A stretch of 64,000 nt of DNA from Parvibaculum sp963975745 (GCF_963975745.1 NZ_CAXBIB010000005.1:132271-196270), one strand, 5' to 3'; positions 1-8,899 are shown, counted from the stretch's first letter. The notes: generated from the letters alone by a model not told the origin. Made by a program: numbers and translations.

Positions 1-1
1 G

Positions 2-640
2 CTGGCGATGCTGGCCCTGATCGGGCTCTACCGGGTGCCCGATTTCGTAATGGGGGTGATGGCCAATCCGCTCTATATCGACATCGGCTTCTCGCTCTCC
101 ACCATTGCCACCGTGGTCAAGGTCTATGGCGTCTGGATGACGATCGCCGGCGCCATTGTCGGCGGTCTGGCGGTGGCCCGTTTCGGTATCCTGCGCACCC
201 TGCTGGTCGGCGCACTGGTCGCGACGCTGACCAATCTGGTCTTTGTCTGGCTGGCGATGCGCGGCGCCGATGTCACGGCACTTGCGATCACGATCAGTGC
301 CGAGAATTTTTCCGGCGGTTTCGCCGGCACCTGTCTGATCGCCTACATGTCGAGCCTGGTGAACCACCAGTTCGCGGCAACGCAATATGCGCTGTTCAGT
401 TCCGCCTTCGCGCTGCCGGGCAAGCTTTTGGGCGGCATGTCAGGCGTCATGGTCGACTGGTATGCGCTGCGCCCCGGCATTGCGGAGTTTCTGGTCGGCG
501 CCGCGCCCGGTCTGACGCCCGCCACGGTCGGCTATGTCCCCTTCTTCATCTCGACCGCGCTGATGGGCGTGCCCGCCATTCTGCTGATTTTGCTGGTGAT
601 GGCGCACCGGAGAAAAACAGAAGCAAAAACAACGGCGTAG
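2..640 (+). CDS. MFS permease, AmpG-like, C-terminal part
   Basis: The reading frame is open to the left edge, so the gene starts outside the window; about 212 codons remain. It encodes at least five hydrophobic helices separated by short loops and a basic, lysine-rich tail, as at the cytoplasmic end of a major facilitator carrier. The look of the last half (MANPLYIDIGF, SAENFSGGFAGT, AYMSSL) matches AmpG muropeptide permeases, which import anhydro-muropeptides across the inner membrane for peptidoglycan recycling. That assignment rests on remembered family appearance; another MFS family cannot be excluded. The next gene, olsB, is on the same strand about 200 bp away with its own ribosome binding site. 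Confidence 0.6.
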   Translation: MAMLALIGLYRVPDFVMGVMANPLYIDIGFSLSTIATVVKVYGVWMTIAGAIVGGLAVARFGILRTLLVGALVATLTNLVFVWLAMRGADVTALAITISAENFSGGFAGTCLIAYMSSLVNHQFAATQYALFSSAFALPGKLLGGMSGVMVDWYALRPGIAEFLVGAAPGLTPATVGYVPFFISTALMGVPAILLILLVMAHRRKTEAKTTA

Positions 641-838
641 CCCCGACATTTTTGTGTCGCACAAAACCGCGACAAGAAGCCGTCGGCAAATGCGGCTTGC
701 CTTGTGAGCGGCTGTCTATAATGAAAGGATGATGACGTGATCGCAGGACGCCCGGCGCACGGCGGCATGTGGTGTCGTGGCGTCATGCCTGCGGGGGGCC
801 GCGGTGAAGTAGAATATCTGGGTGTGGGGTCCGGAGTG

Positions 839-1744
839 ATGCCGACGACAAAAACGGACGAAGGCGGCGGCTCGCCCGGTACGACGGCTGCCCGCTCGGC
901 GGCTGCGGGACTGAGCTACGGCCGCCGCGGCGATCTCGAGGTGCGTCTGGCCCGTTCGCCGCGCGAGATCGATGCGGCCCAGGCCATTCGCTATCGGGTC
1001 TTCTACGAGGAAATGTCGGCGATCCCCGATGCCGAGACGCGCGCGCGCCGCCGCGACGCCGACCGCTTCGATGCGATCTGCGACCATCTGCTGGTGCTCG
1101 ATCACGCGCTGGTCCCGGGCGAAGAGGGGGAGCAGAAGGGCGAGTCCGAAAGCCTGAAGAAGGTCGTCGGTTGCTACCGCCTGTTGCGTCAGGACGTGGC
1201 CGAGCGCCATGGCGGTTTCTACACCGCCGGCGAATACGACATTGCGCCGCTGCTGGCGCGCCACGCCGATCTCGATTTTCTGGAGCTCGGCCGCTCCTGC
1301 GTGTTGAAGCCCTATCGCACCAGGCCGACCGTCGAGCTGCTCTGGCACGGCATCATGCATTATGTGACGGCGCACAATCTCGATGTGATGTTCGGCTGCG
1401 CCAGTTTCGAAGGCACCGATCCGGAAGCGCTGGCCATGCCGCTTTCCTATCTGCATCATTTCCATGCCGCGCCGCCCGACTGGCACGTGCGCGCCCTTCC
1501 CGGATGCTACGAGGAAATGAACCTTATTCCGAAAGAAGATGTCGATCCGCGCGAGGCGCTGCGCGCCCTGCCGCCCATGATCAAGGGCTATCTCCGGGCC
1601 GGCTGCTACATCGGCGAAGGCGCGGTGGTCGACCGCCAGTTCGGCACCACCGATGTGCTGATCCTCTTTCCGGTCGCGCAGATCTCCGACCGCTATCTGA
1701 CGAAATTCGGCGCCAAATACGGCACGCCCCGCGGCGGTGCCTGA
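839..1744 (+). CDS. olsB: Ornithine-acyl-ACP N-acyltransferase (ornithine lipid synthesis)
   Basis: 301 aa from ATG 839 (GTG 836 is adjacent; a GTGGGG run lies about 9 nt upstream). It belongs to the GNAT-like OlsB/hemolysin-related acyltransferase family, which moves a 3-hydroxyacyl chain from acyl-ACP to the alpha-amine of ornithine, giving lyso-ornithine lipid at the inner membrane. Supporting segments are the AQAIRYRVFYEEM start of the domain, DHLLVLDH, GCYRLL, LELGRSCVLKPYR and the late FGTTDVLILFP. OlsB needs a partner O-acyltransferase (OlsA); the PlsC-family gene at 30173 is a candidate, though it may be ordinary PlsC. Ornithine lipids replace phospholipids under phosphate limitation in many alphaproteobacteria. 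The gene is convergent with maeB across a palindromic repeat. Confidence 0.82.
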   Translation: MPTTKTDEGGGSPGTTAARSAAAGLSYGRRGDLEVRLARSPREIDAAQAIRYRVFYEEMSAIPDAETRARRRDADRFDAICDHLLVLDHALVPGEEGEQKGESESLKKVVGCYRLLRQDVAERHGGFYTAGEYDIAPLLARHADLDFLELGRSCVLKPYRTRPTVELLWHGIMHYVTAHNLDVMFGCASFEGTDPEALAMPLSYLHHFHAAPPDWHVRALPGCYEEMNLIPKEDVDPREALRALPPMIKGYLRAGCYIGEGAVVDRQFGTTDVLILFPVAQISDRYLTKFGAKYGTPRGGA

Positions 1745-1753
1745 CGCGACCTG

Positions 1754-1857
1754 GAGCGTTTTCAGCAAAAGTGGCTACCGGTTTTGCGGTTCGAAAACGC
1801 GCCAAAACAATGATTTAGAGTCGTTCATCGTTTCTATGAAACGGTGAACGACTCTAG
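1754..1857. repeat. Mosaic palindromic repeat at the olsB/maeB junction
   Basis: It has two parts. Positions 1757-1801 form a nested stem: GCGTTTT pairs with AAAACGC, enclosing GCAAAA and TTTTGC. Positions 1817-1834 (AGAGTCGTTCATCGTTTC) pair with 1838-1855 around a 3-nt loop, 17 of 18 bases matching, and overlap the maeB stop codon. The left half resembles dispersed intergenic repeats I recall from Rhizobiales genomes. The right hairpin recurs at 50580-50616. It could end transcription of both convergent genes. Confidence 0.8.
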
Positions 1858-4118
1858 CGGTCGAGATTGTAGGCCGCCAGCGCCGCCATGTTGACGAGAT
1901 CGGAGACATTCGCCGTCATCGGCACGATCTGCACCGGCTTTTCGAGGCCGACCAGCAGCGGCCCGATCAGCGTCGACCCGCCCAGCACCCTGAGCAGCTT
2001 GGTCGAGATCGACGCGGCATGGATCGCCGGCATGATCAGCACATTGGCCGCGTCGCTGAGGCGGCAGAACGGATAGAGCGACATCGTCTCGCGATTGAGC
2101 GCGACATCGGCCGCCATCTCGCCGTCATACTCGAAATTGACGTTCCGCGCGTCGAGAATGCGCACCGCGTCGCGCACGGTCGCCGGCCGCTCATGCGTAT
2201 GCGTGCCGAAGCTCGAATTGGCGAGCATCGCCACGCGCGGCTCGTAGCCGAGACGGCGCGCGACTTCGGCGGCCTGCGTCGCGATGTCGGCCAGCTCGTG
2301 CGCCGTCGGCATTTCATGGACATTGGTGTCGGCGACCAGCACCGTGCGGCCGCCCGCCACCACCAGCGTCACGCCGATCGGCTTGCGCCCGTCCACCGCA
2401 TCGATGACGCGCCGCACATCTTCCAGCGCCACCGAATAGGTGCGCGTGACACCGGTCACCATCGCATCGGCATCGCCCCGCTCCAGCATCAGCGCCGAAA
2501 AGATGTTGCGGTCGTTGCTGGTCAGCCGGTGACAGTCGCGATAGAGAAAGCCCTGCCGCTGCAGCTTGTTGTAGAGAAAATCGGCATATTCATCGACTTT
2601 CGCCGAGGTCCGCGCATTGCGGATTTCGAGATCGGTCTTCGGGTCGAGGCCCATATTGGCCAGCGTCTGACGGATCTGCTCCTCGCGCCCGACCAGGATC
2701 GGCAGGCCGAGCCCGTTGTCGCGAAAGGCCAGCGCGGCGCGGATGACGCGCTCTTCCTCGCCCTCGGCAAAGACGACGCGCTTGGGGTCGCGCCGCACCT
2801 TGTCCATGATGACCTGCAGCGTGCCGGCCGTCGGGTTGAGCCGCGCCGAAAGCCGGTTCTTGTAGGCTTCCATGTCGACGATCGGCAGCCGCGCGACGCC
2901 TGAATCCATCGCCGCCTTGGCGACGGCCGGCGGGATCTCGCGGATCAGGCGCGGATCGAACGGCACCGGAATGATATAGCCGGGCCCGAAGCGCGGGCGC
3001 TCGTCTTGATAGGCGGCGGCCACTTCGTCCGGCACGTCTTCCCGCGCCAGCTTGGCCAGCGCCTGCGCGCAGGCGATCTTCATCTCCTCGTTGATGGCGC
3101 TGGCGCGCACGTCGAGCGCCCCGCGGAAGATGTAGGGGAAGCCGAGCACATTGTTGACCTGGTTCGGATAGTCCGAACGCCCGGTGGCGATGATCGCATC
3201 GTCGCGCACCTGCAGCACTTCTTCGGGTGTGATCTCGGGATCGGGATTGGCCATCGCGAAGATGATCGGCTTCGGCGCCATCGAGGCGACCATCTTCTGG
3301 TTGATCGCGCCCTTGGCCGAAAGGCCGAGAAAGACGTCGCAGCCGACCATTGCCTCTTCCAGCGTGCGCGCATCGGTCACCGCCGCATGCGCCGACTTCC
3401 ACTGGTTCATGCCTTCGGTGCGGCCCTTGTAGATGACGCCCTTGGTGTCGCAGAGGATCGCATTGTCATGCGGCAGCCCCATCGCCTTGATGAGTTCGAG
3501 GCAGGCGATGCCGGCCGAGCCCGCGCCATTGACCACGACCTTGATGTCCTTGATGTCGCGTCCGGTCAGGAACAGAGCGTTGATCAGGCCGGCCGCGGTG
3601 ATGATCGCGGTGCCGTGCTGGTCGTCATGGAAAACCGGAATGTCCATCATCTCGCGCAGCCGGCTTTCGATGACGAAGCAGTCCGGCGCCGAGATGTCTT
3701 CCAGGTTGATGCCGCCGAAGGAGGGGCCGAGATAGCGCACCGAATTGACGAAGGCATCGACATCCTTGGTGTCGACCTCGAGATCGATCGAGTCGACATC
3801 GGCAAAGCGCTTGAACAGCACCGCCTTGCCCTCCATCACCGGCTTGGAGGCCAGCGCGCCCAGATCGCCGAGGCCGAGGATCGCCGTGCCGTTGGAGATC
3901 ACGGCGACGAAATTGCCCTTCGAGGTGTAGTCATAGGCGGCATCCGGGTTTTCGGCGATGGCGCGCACCGGCGCCGCCACGCCGGGGCTGTAGGCCAGCG
4001 AGAGGTCCCGCTGCGTCGCCATCGGCTTGGTCGCGTTGATTTCGAGTTTCCCGGGCTTGCCCTGGGAATGGAAGAGGAGCGCTTCCTCGTCGGTAAACTG
4101 GCGCCGCTTTTTGCTCAT
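1854..4118 (-). CDS. maeB: NADP-dependent malic enzyme with C-terminal phosphotransacetylase-like domain
   Basis: 754 aa from ATG 4118 (MSKKRRQFTDEEAL); the frame stays open upstream to 4238, but that part is low-complexity. MaeB oxidatively decarboxylates malate to pyruvate with NADP+ in the cytosol. The N-terminal malic enzyme half shows SLAYSPGVAAP, FHDDQHGTA and the dinucleotide motif VVNGAGSAGIACLELI. The last ~320 residues are a phosphotransacetylase-like domain, known in this family as regulatory (acetyl-CoA sensing) and not an active transacetylase. The length is normal. The gene is divergent from mutS across ~200 bp rich in GC palindromes. Confidence 0.93.
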   Translation of the reverse strand: MSKKRRQFTDEEALLFHSQGKPGKLEINATKPMATQRDLSLAYSPGVAAPVRAIAENPDAAYDYTSKGNFVAVISNGTAILGLGDLGALASKPVMEGKAVLFKRFADVDSIDLEVDTKDVDAFVNSVRYLGPSFGGINLEDISAPDCFVIESRLREMMDIPVFHDDQHGTAIITAAGLINALFLTGRDIKDIKVVVNGAGSAGIACLELIKAMGLPHDNAILCDTKGVIYKGRTEGMNQWKSAHAAVTDARTLEEAMVGCDVFLGLSAKGAINQKMVASMAPKPIIFAMANPDPEITPEEVLQVRDDAIIATGRSDYPNQVNNVLGFPYIFRGALDVRASAINEEMKIACAQALAKLAREDVPDEVAAAYQDERPRFGPGYIIPVPFDPRLIREIPPAVAKAAMDSGVARLPIVDMEAYKNRLSARLNPTAGTLQVIMDKVRRDPKRVVFAEGEEERVIRAALAFRDNGLGLPILVGREEQIRQTLANMGLDPKTDLEIRNARTSAKVDEYADFLYNKLQRQGFLYRDCHRLTSNDRNIFSALMLERGDADAMVTGVTRTYSVALEDVRRVIDAVDGRKPIGVTLVVAGGRTVLVADTNVHEMPTAHELADIATQAAEVARRLGYEPRVAMLANSSFGTHTHERPATVRDAVRILDARNVNFEYDGEMAADVALNRETMSLYPFCRLSDAANVLIMPAIHAASISTKLLRVLGGSTLIGPLLVGLEKPVQIVPMTANVSDLVNMAALAAYNLDR

Positions 4119-4140
4119 GCGATCGAACATCCGGAATGTC

Positions 4141-4200
4141 GGGCAGGGCAGGCGCGGAAGGCCGCGCCGGGGAGCGCGCCCCCCCGGGGGGCCTGCCCCG
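4141..4200 (-). other. GC-rich hairpin cluster in the maeB 5' region
   Basis: GGCGCGG (4151-4157) pairs with CCGCGCC (4162-4168), and a run of C then G at about 4180-4191 forms a second stem. GGGCAGG (4141-4147) can close the whole with CCTGCCC near 4192. On the minus strand this is just upstream of the maeB start and would lie in its leader if transcription starts nearer mutS. Function unknown; it may simply reflect base composition. Confidence 0.35.
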
Positions 4201-4318
4201 GAAGCCCGCTTTGTAGGCTGGCGACCCGCCAATAACAAGCCGCCACCGTTGATTCGGCCCGATTTTCGGCCGCGCCGCCCCTTTCCTGCGGGTGGTCCGC
4301 GCTCTAGTCTCGGCCCCC

Positions 4319-7042
4319 ATGTCCGAACCCGCCGCCCATGCTCCCGAGCCGGAAGCCGCCGCGCCTGCGCTGGCGGGGCCGCCCCCCGCGCCGGACGCGA
4401 CCCCCATGATGGCGCAATATCTGGCGATCAAGGCGGGCCACCCCGGCGCGCTGCTCTTCTATCGCATGGGCGATTTCTACGAGCTCTTCTTCGACGACGC
4501 TGTCGCCGCCGCCGCCGCCCTCGACATCGCGCTGACGAAGCGCGGCAAGCATGCCGGCGCCGACATCCCGATGTGCGGCGTGCCGGTCCACAGCCACGAG
4601 GCCTATCTCGAAAGGCTGATCCGCAAGGGCTTCAAGGTCGCGGTCTGCGAGCAGGTCGAGGACCCGGCCGAGGCGAAGAAGCGCGGCGCCAGATCGGTCG
4701 TCGCCCGCGCCGTCACAAGGCTGGTGACCCCGGGCACGCTGACCGAGGACACGCTGCTCGATGCCCGCGCTCATAATTATCTGGCTGCGCTGGCCCGCAC
4801 CGGCGCCGAGGCAACGCTGGGTCTGGCCTGGCTCGACGTCTCGACCGGCCGCTTCGAGACCATGGCGCTCGAACCGGCGTCCCTGGCCGCCGAGCTGGCC
4901 CGCCTCGCCCCCGGCGAATTGCTGGTCGCCGAGGGCATGGAGGCCGACCCTGCCATCGCCCGCGCCGGCACCGTGCTGACCCTGCTGCCGCCGGCGCGTT
5001 TCGACAGCACCGCCGCCGAACGCCGGTTGAAGGCGCATCTCGGCGTCGCCGCGCTCGACGCCTTCGGCGCCTTCAGCCGTGCCGAACAGGGCGCCATGGG
5101 CGCGCTGCTCGACTATGTCGAACTGACCCAGGTCGGCCGCCTGCCGGCGCTGCAGCCGCCGCGCCGCGTCGCCGCCACCGACGCCATGTCGATCGATGCG
5201 GCGACCCGCACCAATCTCGAACTGGTGAAGACCCTGCAGGGCGAAACCGAAGGCGCGCTGCTCTGCGTGATCGACCGCACGGTGACGGGCGCCGGCGCGC
5301 GCGAACTGGCCGCCCGCCTCGCCGCGCCGCTGACCGACCCCGCCGCCATCGCCGCCCGTCTCGACGCGGTCGAATGGTTCGTCGAAAGCCGCGATCTCCG
5401 CCACGAGGCGCGCCGCAGCCTCAAATCGGCACCCGACATGGCGCGTGCGCTGTCGCGCCTCTCGCTCGGCCGCGGCGGCCCGCGCGATCTGGCCGCGGTG
5501 GCAGGCGGGCTTGCCGCCGCCCATGCGCTGGCCGCGGCCCTCGACGCGGCGCCGCCGGCGCTGCTGCCGCCGCCGGACGAGATCGCCGCGGCGGCGGATG
5601 CCCTGCGCGGCGCCGCCGCCCCGCTCAAGGCACGGCTCGCGGCCGCCCTGGCCGCGGAACTGCCGCTGCAGGCCCGCGATGGCGGCTTCATCGCCAAGGG
5701 TCATGACCCGGCGCTCGACGAAACCCGCAGCCTGCGCGACGACGCGCGCCGCCTGATCGCCGGCCTGCAGGCGAAATATGCCGACGAAACCGGCATCGCG
5801 GCGCTGAAGATCCGCCACAACAATGTGCTCGGCTATTACATCGAGGTGCCGCCGCGCCACGGCGAAAAGCTCACCGCGCCGCCCTTCTCCGGAAGCTTCA
5901 TTCATCGCCAGACCATGGCCAACGCGATGCGCTTCACCACGCCGGAACTGGCGGGCCTCGCAAGCCGCATTGCCGAGGCGGCCGGCCGCGCGCTCGAAAT
6001 CGAACTGCAATTGTTCGACGAACTCGCCGCCGCCGTCATGGCCGAGGCCGGAACGATTGCGGCGGCCGCATCGGCGCTGGCCGCGCTCGACGTCGCCGCC
6101 GCCCTGGCCGAACTGGCGGTCGAGCGCCGCTATGCGCGTCCCTGCGTCGATGCGAGCCTCGCCTTCGACATCAGGGGCGGCCGTCACCCGGTCGTCGAGG
6201 CCGCGCTGGCGCAGAGCGGCCAGCAATTCGTGCCCAACGACTGCGATCTCTCGGCGGGAGAGAAGGACAACAAGCACATCTGGTTGCTGACCGGCCCCAA
6301 CATGGCCGGCAAATCGACCTTTCTCAGGCAGAACGCATTGATCGCGGTCATGGCGCAGATGGGCAGCTTCGTGCCGGCGGAAGAAGCCCATATCGGCGTC
6401 GTCGACCGGCTCTTTTCGCGCGTCGGCGCCGCCGACGATCTGGCCCGCGGCCGCTCGACCTTCATGGTCGAAATGGTCGAGACGGCGGCGATCCTCAACC
6501 AGGCGGGCCCGCAAGCGCTGGTGATCCTCGACGAGATCGGCCGCGGCACCGCGACCTATGACGGCCTCTCGATCGCCTGGGCCGCGGTCGAACATCTGCA
6601 CGAGGTCAACCGTTCGCGCGCCCTCTTCGCGACGCATTACCACGAGCTGACCGCGCTCACCGCAAAGCTGCCGCATCTGGCCAACGCCACCATGCGCGTC
6701 CGCGAATGGCAGGGCGATGTCGTCTTCCTGCATGAGGTCGGTCCCGGCGCCGCCGACCGCTCCTACGGCATCCAGGTGGCGAAACTGGCGGGCCTGCCGG
6801 CGCCCGTCATCGCCCGCGCGCAGGCCGTTCTCGCCGCGCTCGAAAAAAGCGGCGAGGGTACGAAGACCGCAAGGCTGATCGACGACCTGCCGCTCTTCAG
6901 CGCCAGCGCCAGGCCCGCGCCCGTCGTCAAGACAAGCGCCGTCGAAGAGGAATTGAAAGCGGTCAACCCCGACGCATTGACGCCGAAGGAAGCGCTCGAT
7001 CTGGTTTACGCGTTGAAGGGTCTGGTGAAGGACGGTGAGTAA
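4319..7042 (+). CDS. mutS: DNA mismatch repair protein MutS
   Basis: 907 aa from ATG 4319 (MSEPAAHAPEPEAA). MutS binds mismatches as a clamp dimer and recruits MutL. Near residue 50 the mismatch-reading motif GDFYELFFDDA (the Phe-X-Glu wedge) is intact. The ABC-type ATPase is complete: Walker A GPNMAGKST near residue 660, Walker B VILDEIGRGTATYDG and the FATHYHEL switch region. An acidic, alanine-rich N-terminal extension of ~30 residues is typical for alphaproteobacteria. The C-terminal helix-turn-helix tail is present (ALTPKEALDLVYALKGL). mutS next to glnD is a common order in this class; here a methyltransferase and two small secreted-protein genes lie between. Confidence 0.97.
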   Translation: MSEPAAHAPEPEAAAPALAGPPPAPDATPMMAQYLAIKAGHPGALLFYRMGDFYELFFDDAVAAAAALDIALTKRGKHAGADIPMCGVPVHSHEAYLERLIRKGFKVAVCEQVEDPAEAKKRGARSVVARAVTRLVTPGTLTEDTLLDARAHNYLAALARTGAEATLGLAWLDVSTGRFETMALEPASLAAELARLAPGELLVAEGMEADPAIARAGTVLTLLPPARFDSTAAERRLKAHLGVAALDAFGAFSRAEQGAMGALLDYVELTQVGRLPALQPPRRVAATDAMSIDAATRTNLELVKTLQGETEGALLCVIDRTVTGAGARELAARLAAPLTDPAAIAARLDAVEWFVESRDLRHEARRSLKSAPDMARALSRLSLGRGGPRDLAAVAGGLAAAHALAAALDAAPPALLPPPDEIAAAADALRGAAAPLKARLAAALAAELPLQARDGGFIAKGHDPALDETRSLRDDARRLIAGLQAKYADETGIAALKIRHNNVLGYYIEVPPRHGEKLTAPPFSGSFIHRQTMANAMRFTTPELAGLASRIAEAAGRALEIELQLFDELAAAVMAEAGTIAAAASALAALDVAAALAELAVERRYARPCVDASLAFDIRGGRHPVVEAALAQSGQQFVPNDCDLSAGEKDNKHIWLLTGPNMAGKSTFLRQNALIAVMAQMGSFVPAEEAHIGVVDRLFSRVGAADDLARGRSTFMVEMVETAAILNQAGPQALVILDEIGRGTATYDGLSIAWAAVEHLHEVNRSRALFATHYHELTALTAKLPHLANATMRVREWQGDVVFLHEVGPGAADRSYGIQVAKLAGLPAPVIARAQAVLAALEKSGEGTKTARLIDDLPLFSASARPAPVVKTSAVEEELKAVNPDALTPKEALDLVYALKGLVKDGE

Positions 7043-7062
7043 TCTTCCGCTCTCGTCTAGAA

Positions 7063-7151
7063 CGTCATGGCCCGGCTTGTCCGGGCCATCCACGTCTTGG
7101 CGCAATTGAAAAAGGAAGACGTGGATGACCCGCATGAAGCGGGTCATGACG
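7063..7151. repeat. Dispersed palindromic repeat (CGTCATGRCCCGG type)
   Basis: It begins CGTCATGGCCCGGC and ends GCGGGTCATGACG. The arms TGGCCCGG/CCGGGCCA (left) and TGACCCGC/GCGGGTCA (right) each form a hairpin, and the flanks CCACGTCTT and AAGACGTGG pair with one another, so the whole element folds as a cruciform. It sits between the convergent mutS and methyltransferase genes. Relatives occur near 11722 and 58694. Confidence 0.8.
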
Positions 7152-7172
7152 AATAGGGTAACGGAAACGACG

Positions 7173-7952
7173 CTACTTCCGCGCCACGTAAATGCATTCG
7201 TCGCGCAGCAATCCCCACTTCACTTCTTCCTCCGGCTGGCGCCGATAGGCTTCGACCGACACGAAGCCGGCCGCCTCGAGCTTCTTGGCGAAATCGCGTC
7301 CGTAATAGCGCTTGTGGTCGGTGCCGCCGAAATGCGCAAAGCGCTCATCCGGGTCGGTGATCGCCGGGTTCTCGTAGGTTTCGTCGCGGCTGAGATTGAT
7401 CGGCACCGAAAAGAAGCCATAGCCGCCGGGCTTCAGTACACGGAACATTTCGCGCATCGCCGCCTTGTCGTCGTCGACATGCTCGAACACGTGATTGGCG
7501 ATCACCACGTCGAAGAAATTGTCGGGCCGGTCGATTTCGGTGATGTCGAGCCGGAACTTGGCGATCGGCGCATAGAGATCGGCCGGCTCGTAATCCGGAT
7601 TGTTCTTCATCGCCCGCATCAGCCATTTCTCGGGGCCGAACTGCAGGATCTTCTTGGTCGTCAGGTCGATGCCGTGCTGGTCGAGATAGAGCTGGATCAG
7701 CCGGTGCCGCTCGCGCGAGCCGCAATTGGGGCAGCGCGTGTCCCAGCGCGACGGCCGCCCGACCGACAGGAAGATGCCGTGATAGCCGCAAACCGGGCAG
7801 TCCCGCTTGATCTTCTTGCGCGAAAACTGGCCGCGATCCTTCCACCAGCCCTGGATCATGCGGCTGATGACCTTGCGTCGGTCGATTTTTGTCTCTGGCG
7901 TCAAGCTGTCCGTCCGCTGCTGGGGACGGGCCGGCCCCGTCGCGGGCCACAA
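7173..7952 (-). CDS. Zinc-ribbon class I SAM-dependent methyltransferase
   Basis: 259 aa from TTG 7952, chosen because GGAGG lies 6 nt upstream; a shorter form would start at ATG 7859. Two cysteine pairs near residues 50-80 (CPVCGY and CPNCGS) form a probable zinc ribbon. A methyltransferase fold follows: ILQFGPEKWL at the motif I position, FDVVIANHVFEHVDDD (motif IV) and MFRVLKPGGYGFFSVP. The usual glycine-rich motif I is replaced by FGPE, a variant I associate with sugar- and cell-surface-linked methyltransferases. The substrate cannot be told from sequence. It is convergent with mutS across a repeat. Confidence 0.75.
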   Translation of the reverse strand: MWPATGPARPQQRTDSLTPETKIDRRKVISRMIQGWWKDRGQFSRKKIKRDCPVCGYHGIFLSVGRPSRWDTRCPNCGSRERHRLIQLYLDQHGIDLTTKKILQFGPEKWLMRAMKNNPDYEPADLYAPIAKFRLDITEIDRPDNFFDVVIANHVFEHVDDDKAAMREMFRVLKPGGYGFFSVPINLSRDETYENPAITDPDERFAHFGGTDHKRYYGRDFAKKLEAAGFVSVEAYRRQPEEEVKWGLLRDECIYVARK

Positions 7953-8003
7953 TGTCGGCCTCCGGAAATGCTTGTCAAGTTTGCCGGGCCCGGCGCGGCC
8001 GCC

Positions 8004-8291
8004 TCACGGCCCGGCGGGTTCGACATTGATCTTGCGCAGCGCTTCGGCCAGCGCCGCCGCGCCGGCTTCGGGATTGCCGCTGTCGCATTGCGCCACGCCG
8101 TCGCGATGCAGCGCCTGTGCGGCCTTGGCCTGCGGAAAACTCGCGCGGAACTTGAAGGCGAACTGGAACTGGAGATCGCGCTGCGTGCAAAGGGCCGTCG
8201 CCTTGTCTGTCGTTGCCTCGTCCGCCGGCGCCGGCAGCGCCGCAAGGCCGGTCGCTGCTGCGGCGGCAAGAACGGTCATGATCGCTCGCAT
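8004..8291 (-). CDS. Small secreted protein, paralogue of the adjacent gene
   Basis: 95 aa from ATG 8291, with GGGGAG 6 nt upstream. A signal peptide is clear: MRAIMTVLAAAAATGLAALPAPA, probable cleavage near residue 24. The mature part has two cysteines (TALCTQRD and VAQCDSG), a central QFQFAFKFRASFPQAK segment and a helical end, GAAALAEALRKINVEP. The neighbouring gene at 8382 shares the pattern, so these are tandem duplicates. I do not recognise the family. A two-helix domain held by one disulfide in the periplasm is a reasonable inference. Confidence 0.7.
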   Translation of the reverse strand: MRAIMTVLAAAAATGLAALPAPADEATTDKATALCTQRDLQFQFAFKFRASFPQAKAAQALHRDGVAQCDSGNPEAGAAALAEALRKINVEPAGP

Positions 8292-8381
8292 GGGGGTCTC
8301 CCCGGTCTGCAGGGTGGATTGCCCGCCGGGGCGCACGGGGCGGCCGAGCCGCCGCCCCATGCGCTCAGCAGTGGCGAAAAC

Positions 8382-8690
8382 TCAGGCGGCCGGTTCGACC
8401 AGCAGTGTGCGCAGCGCTTCGCGGAACTGCGCCGCGCCCGCCTCTGTGTCGCCGGTGCGGCATTCGGCCCGCGCCGCAGCGCGAATCTCGCGCGCATCCT
8501 CGGTATAGGGCAGGCCGTCCTTGAAGCGCGCCACGAAGTTGAATTGCTGGTCGAGCCGCGCACAGGTGGCATTGTCGAGGTCGCCCGGCGCCGGCTGGGC
8601 CTGGGCGGCCGGTGCGAAAGCCAGGGCGGCGACGATCGCAAGCGCCGCCGCAAGCCCGGCAATGGCGGGATCGGGAACGGATTTGCGCAT
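8382..8690 (-). CDS. Small secreted protein, paralogue of the adjacent gene
   Basis: 102 aa from ATG 8690, placed by a perfect GGAGG 5 nt upstream. The signal peptide runs to about AAQAQ (residue ~33). The mature part carries C near the start (NATCARLDQQ) and C in ARAECRTGDTEAG, with QQFNFVARFKDGLPYTEDA between them and QFREALRTLLVEPAA at the end. Spacing and the shared FNF/FKF, CxxGxxEAGAA and EALRxxxVEP elements mark it as a duplicate of the gene at 8004. Both are oriented away from glnD and probably form a two-gene unit. No function is known to me. Confidence 0.75.
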   Translation of the reverse strand: MRKSVPDPAIAGLAAALAIVAALAFAPAAQAQPAPGDLDNATCARLDQQFNFVARFKDGLPYTEDAREIRAAARAECRTGDTEAGAAQFREALRTLLVEPAA

Positions 8691-8899
8691 GATTTCCTCC
8701 TCTTCTTCGCGGTGGCTGCGCGGACGCAGCGGGCATCCGCGCCTGGCACCGAGATGGAAATGAAAAATGGCGAAAATCTGGCGGCGAAATCCGGAAATCT
8801 GAAAACTTCGTAATGATTTAGCTGCCATGGGATGATGTGATAAGCCTTGCCCGTTTCCCGCCGGGAAGTTTGCTGCCAAGCCGAACGAGGAGCCGCCCC

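Noticed and set aside
4304..7147. 947-codon open frame on the minus strand opposite mutS
   Set aside because: It mirrors mutS codons in a GC-rich genome and its product is arginine/glutamine-rich with no domain. The plus-strand gene has complete MutS motifs.
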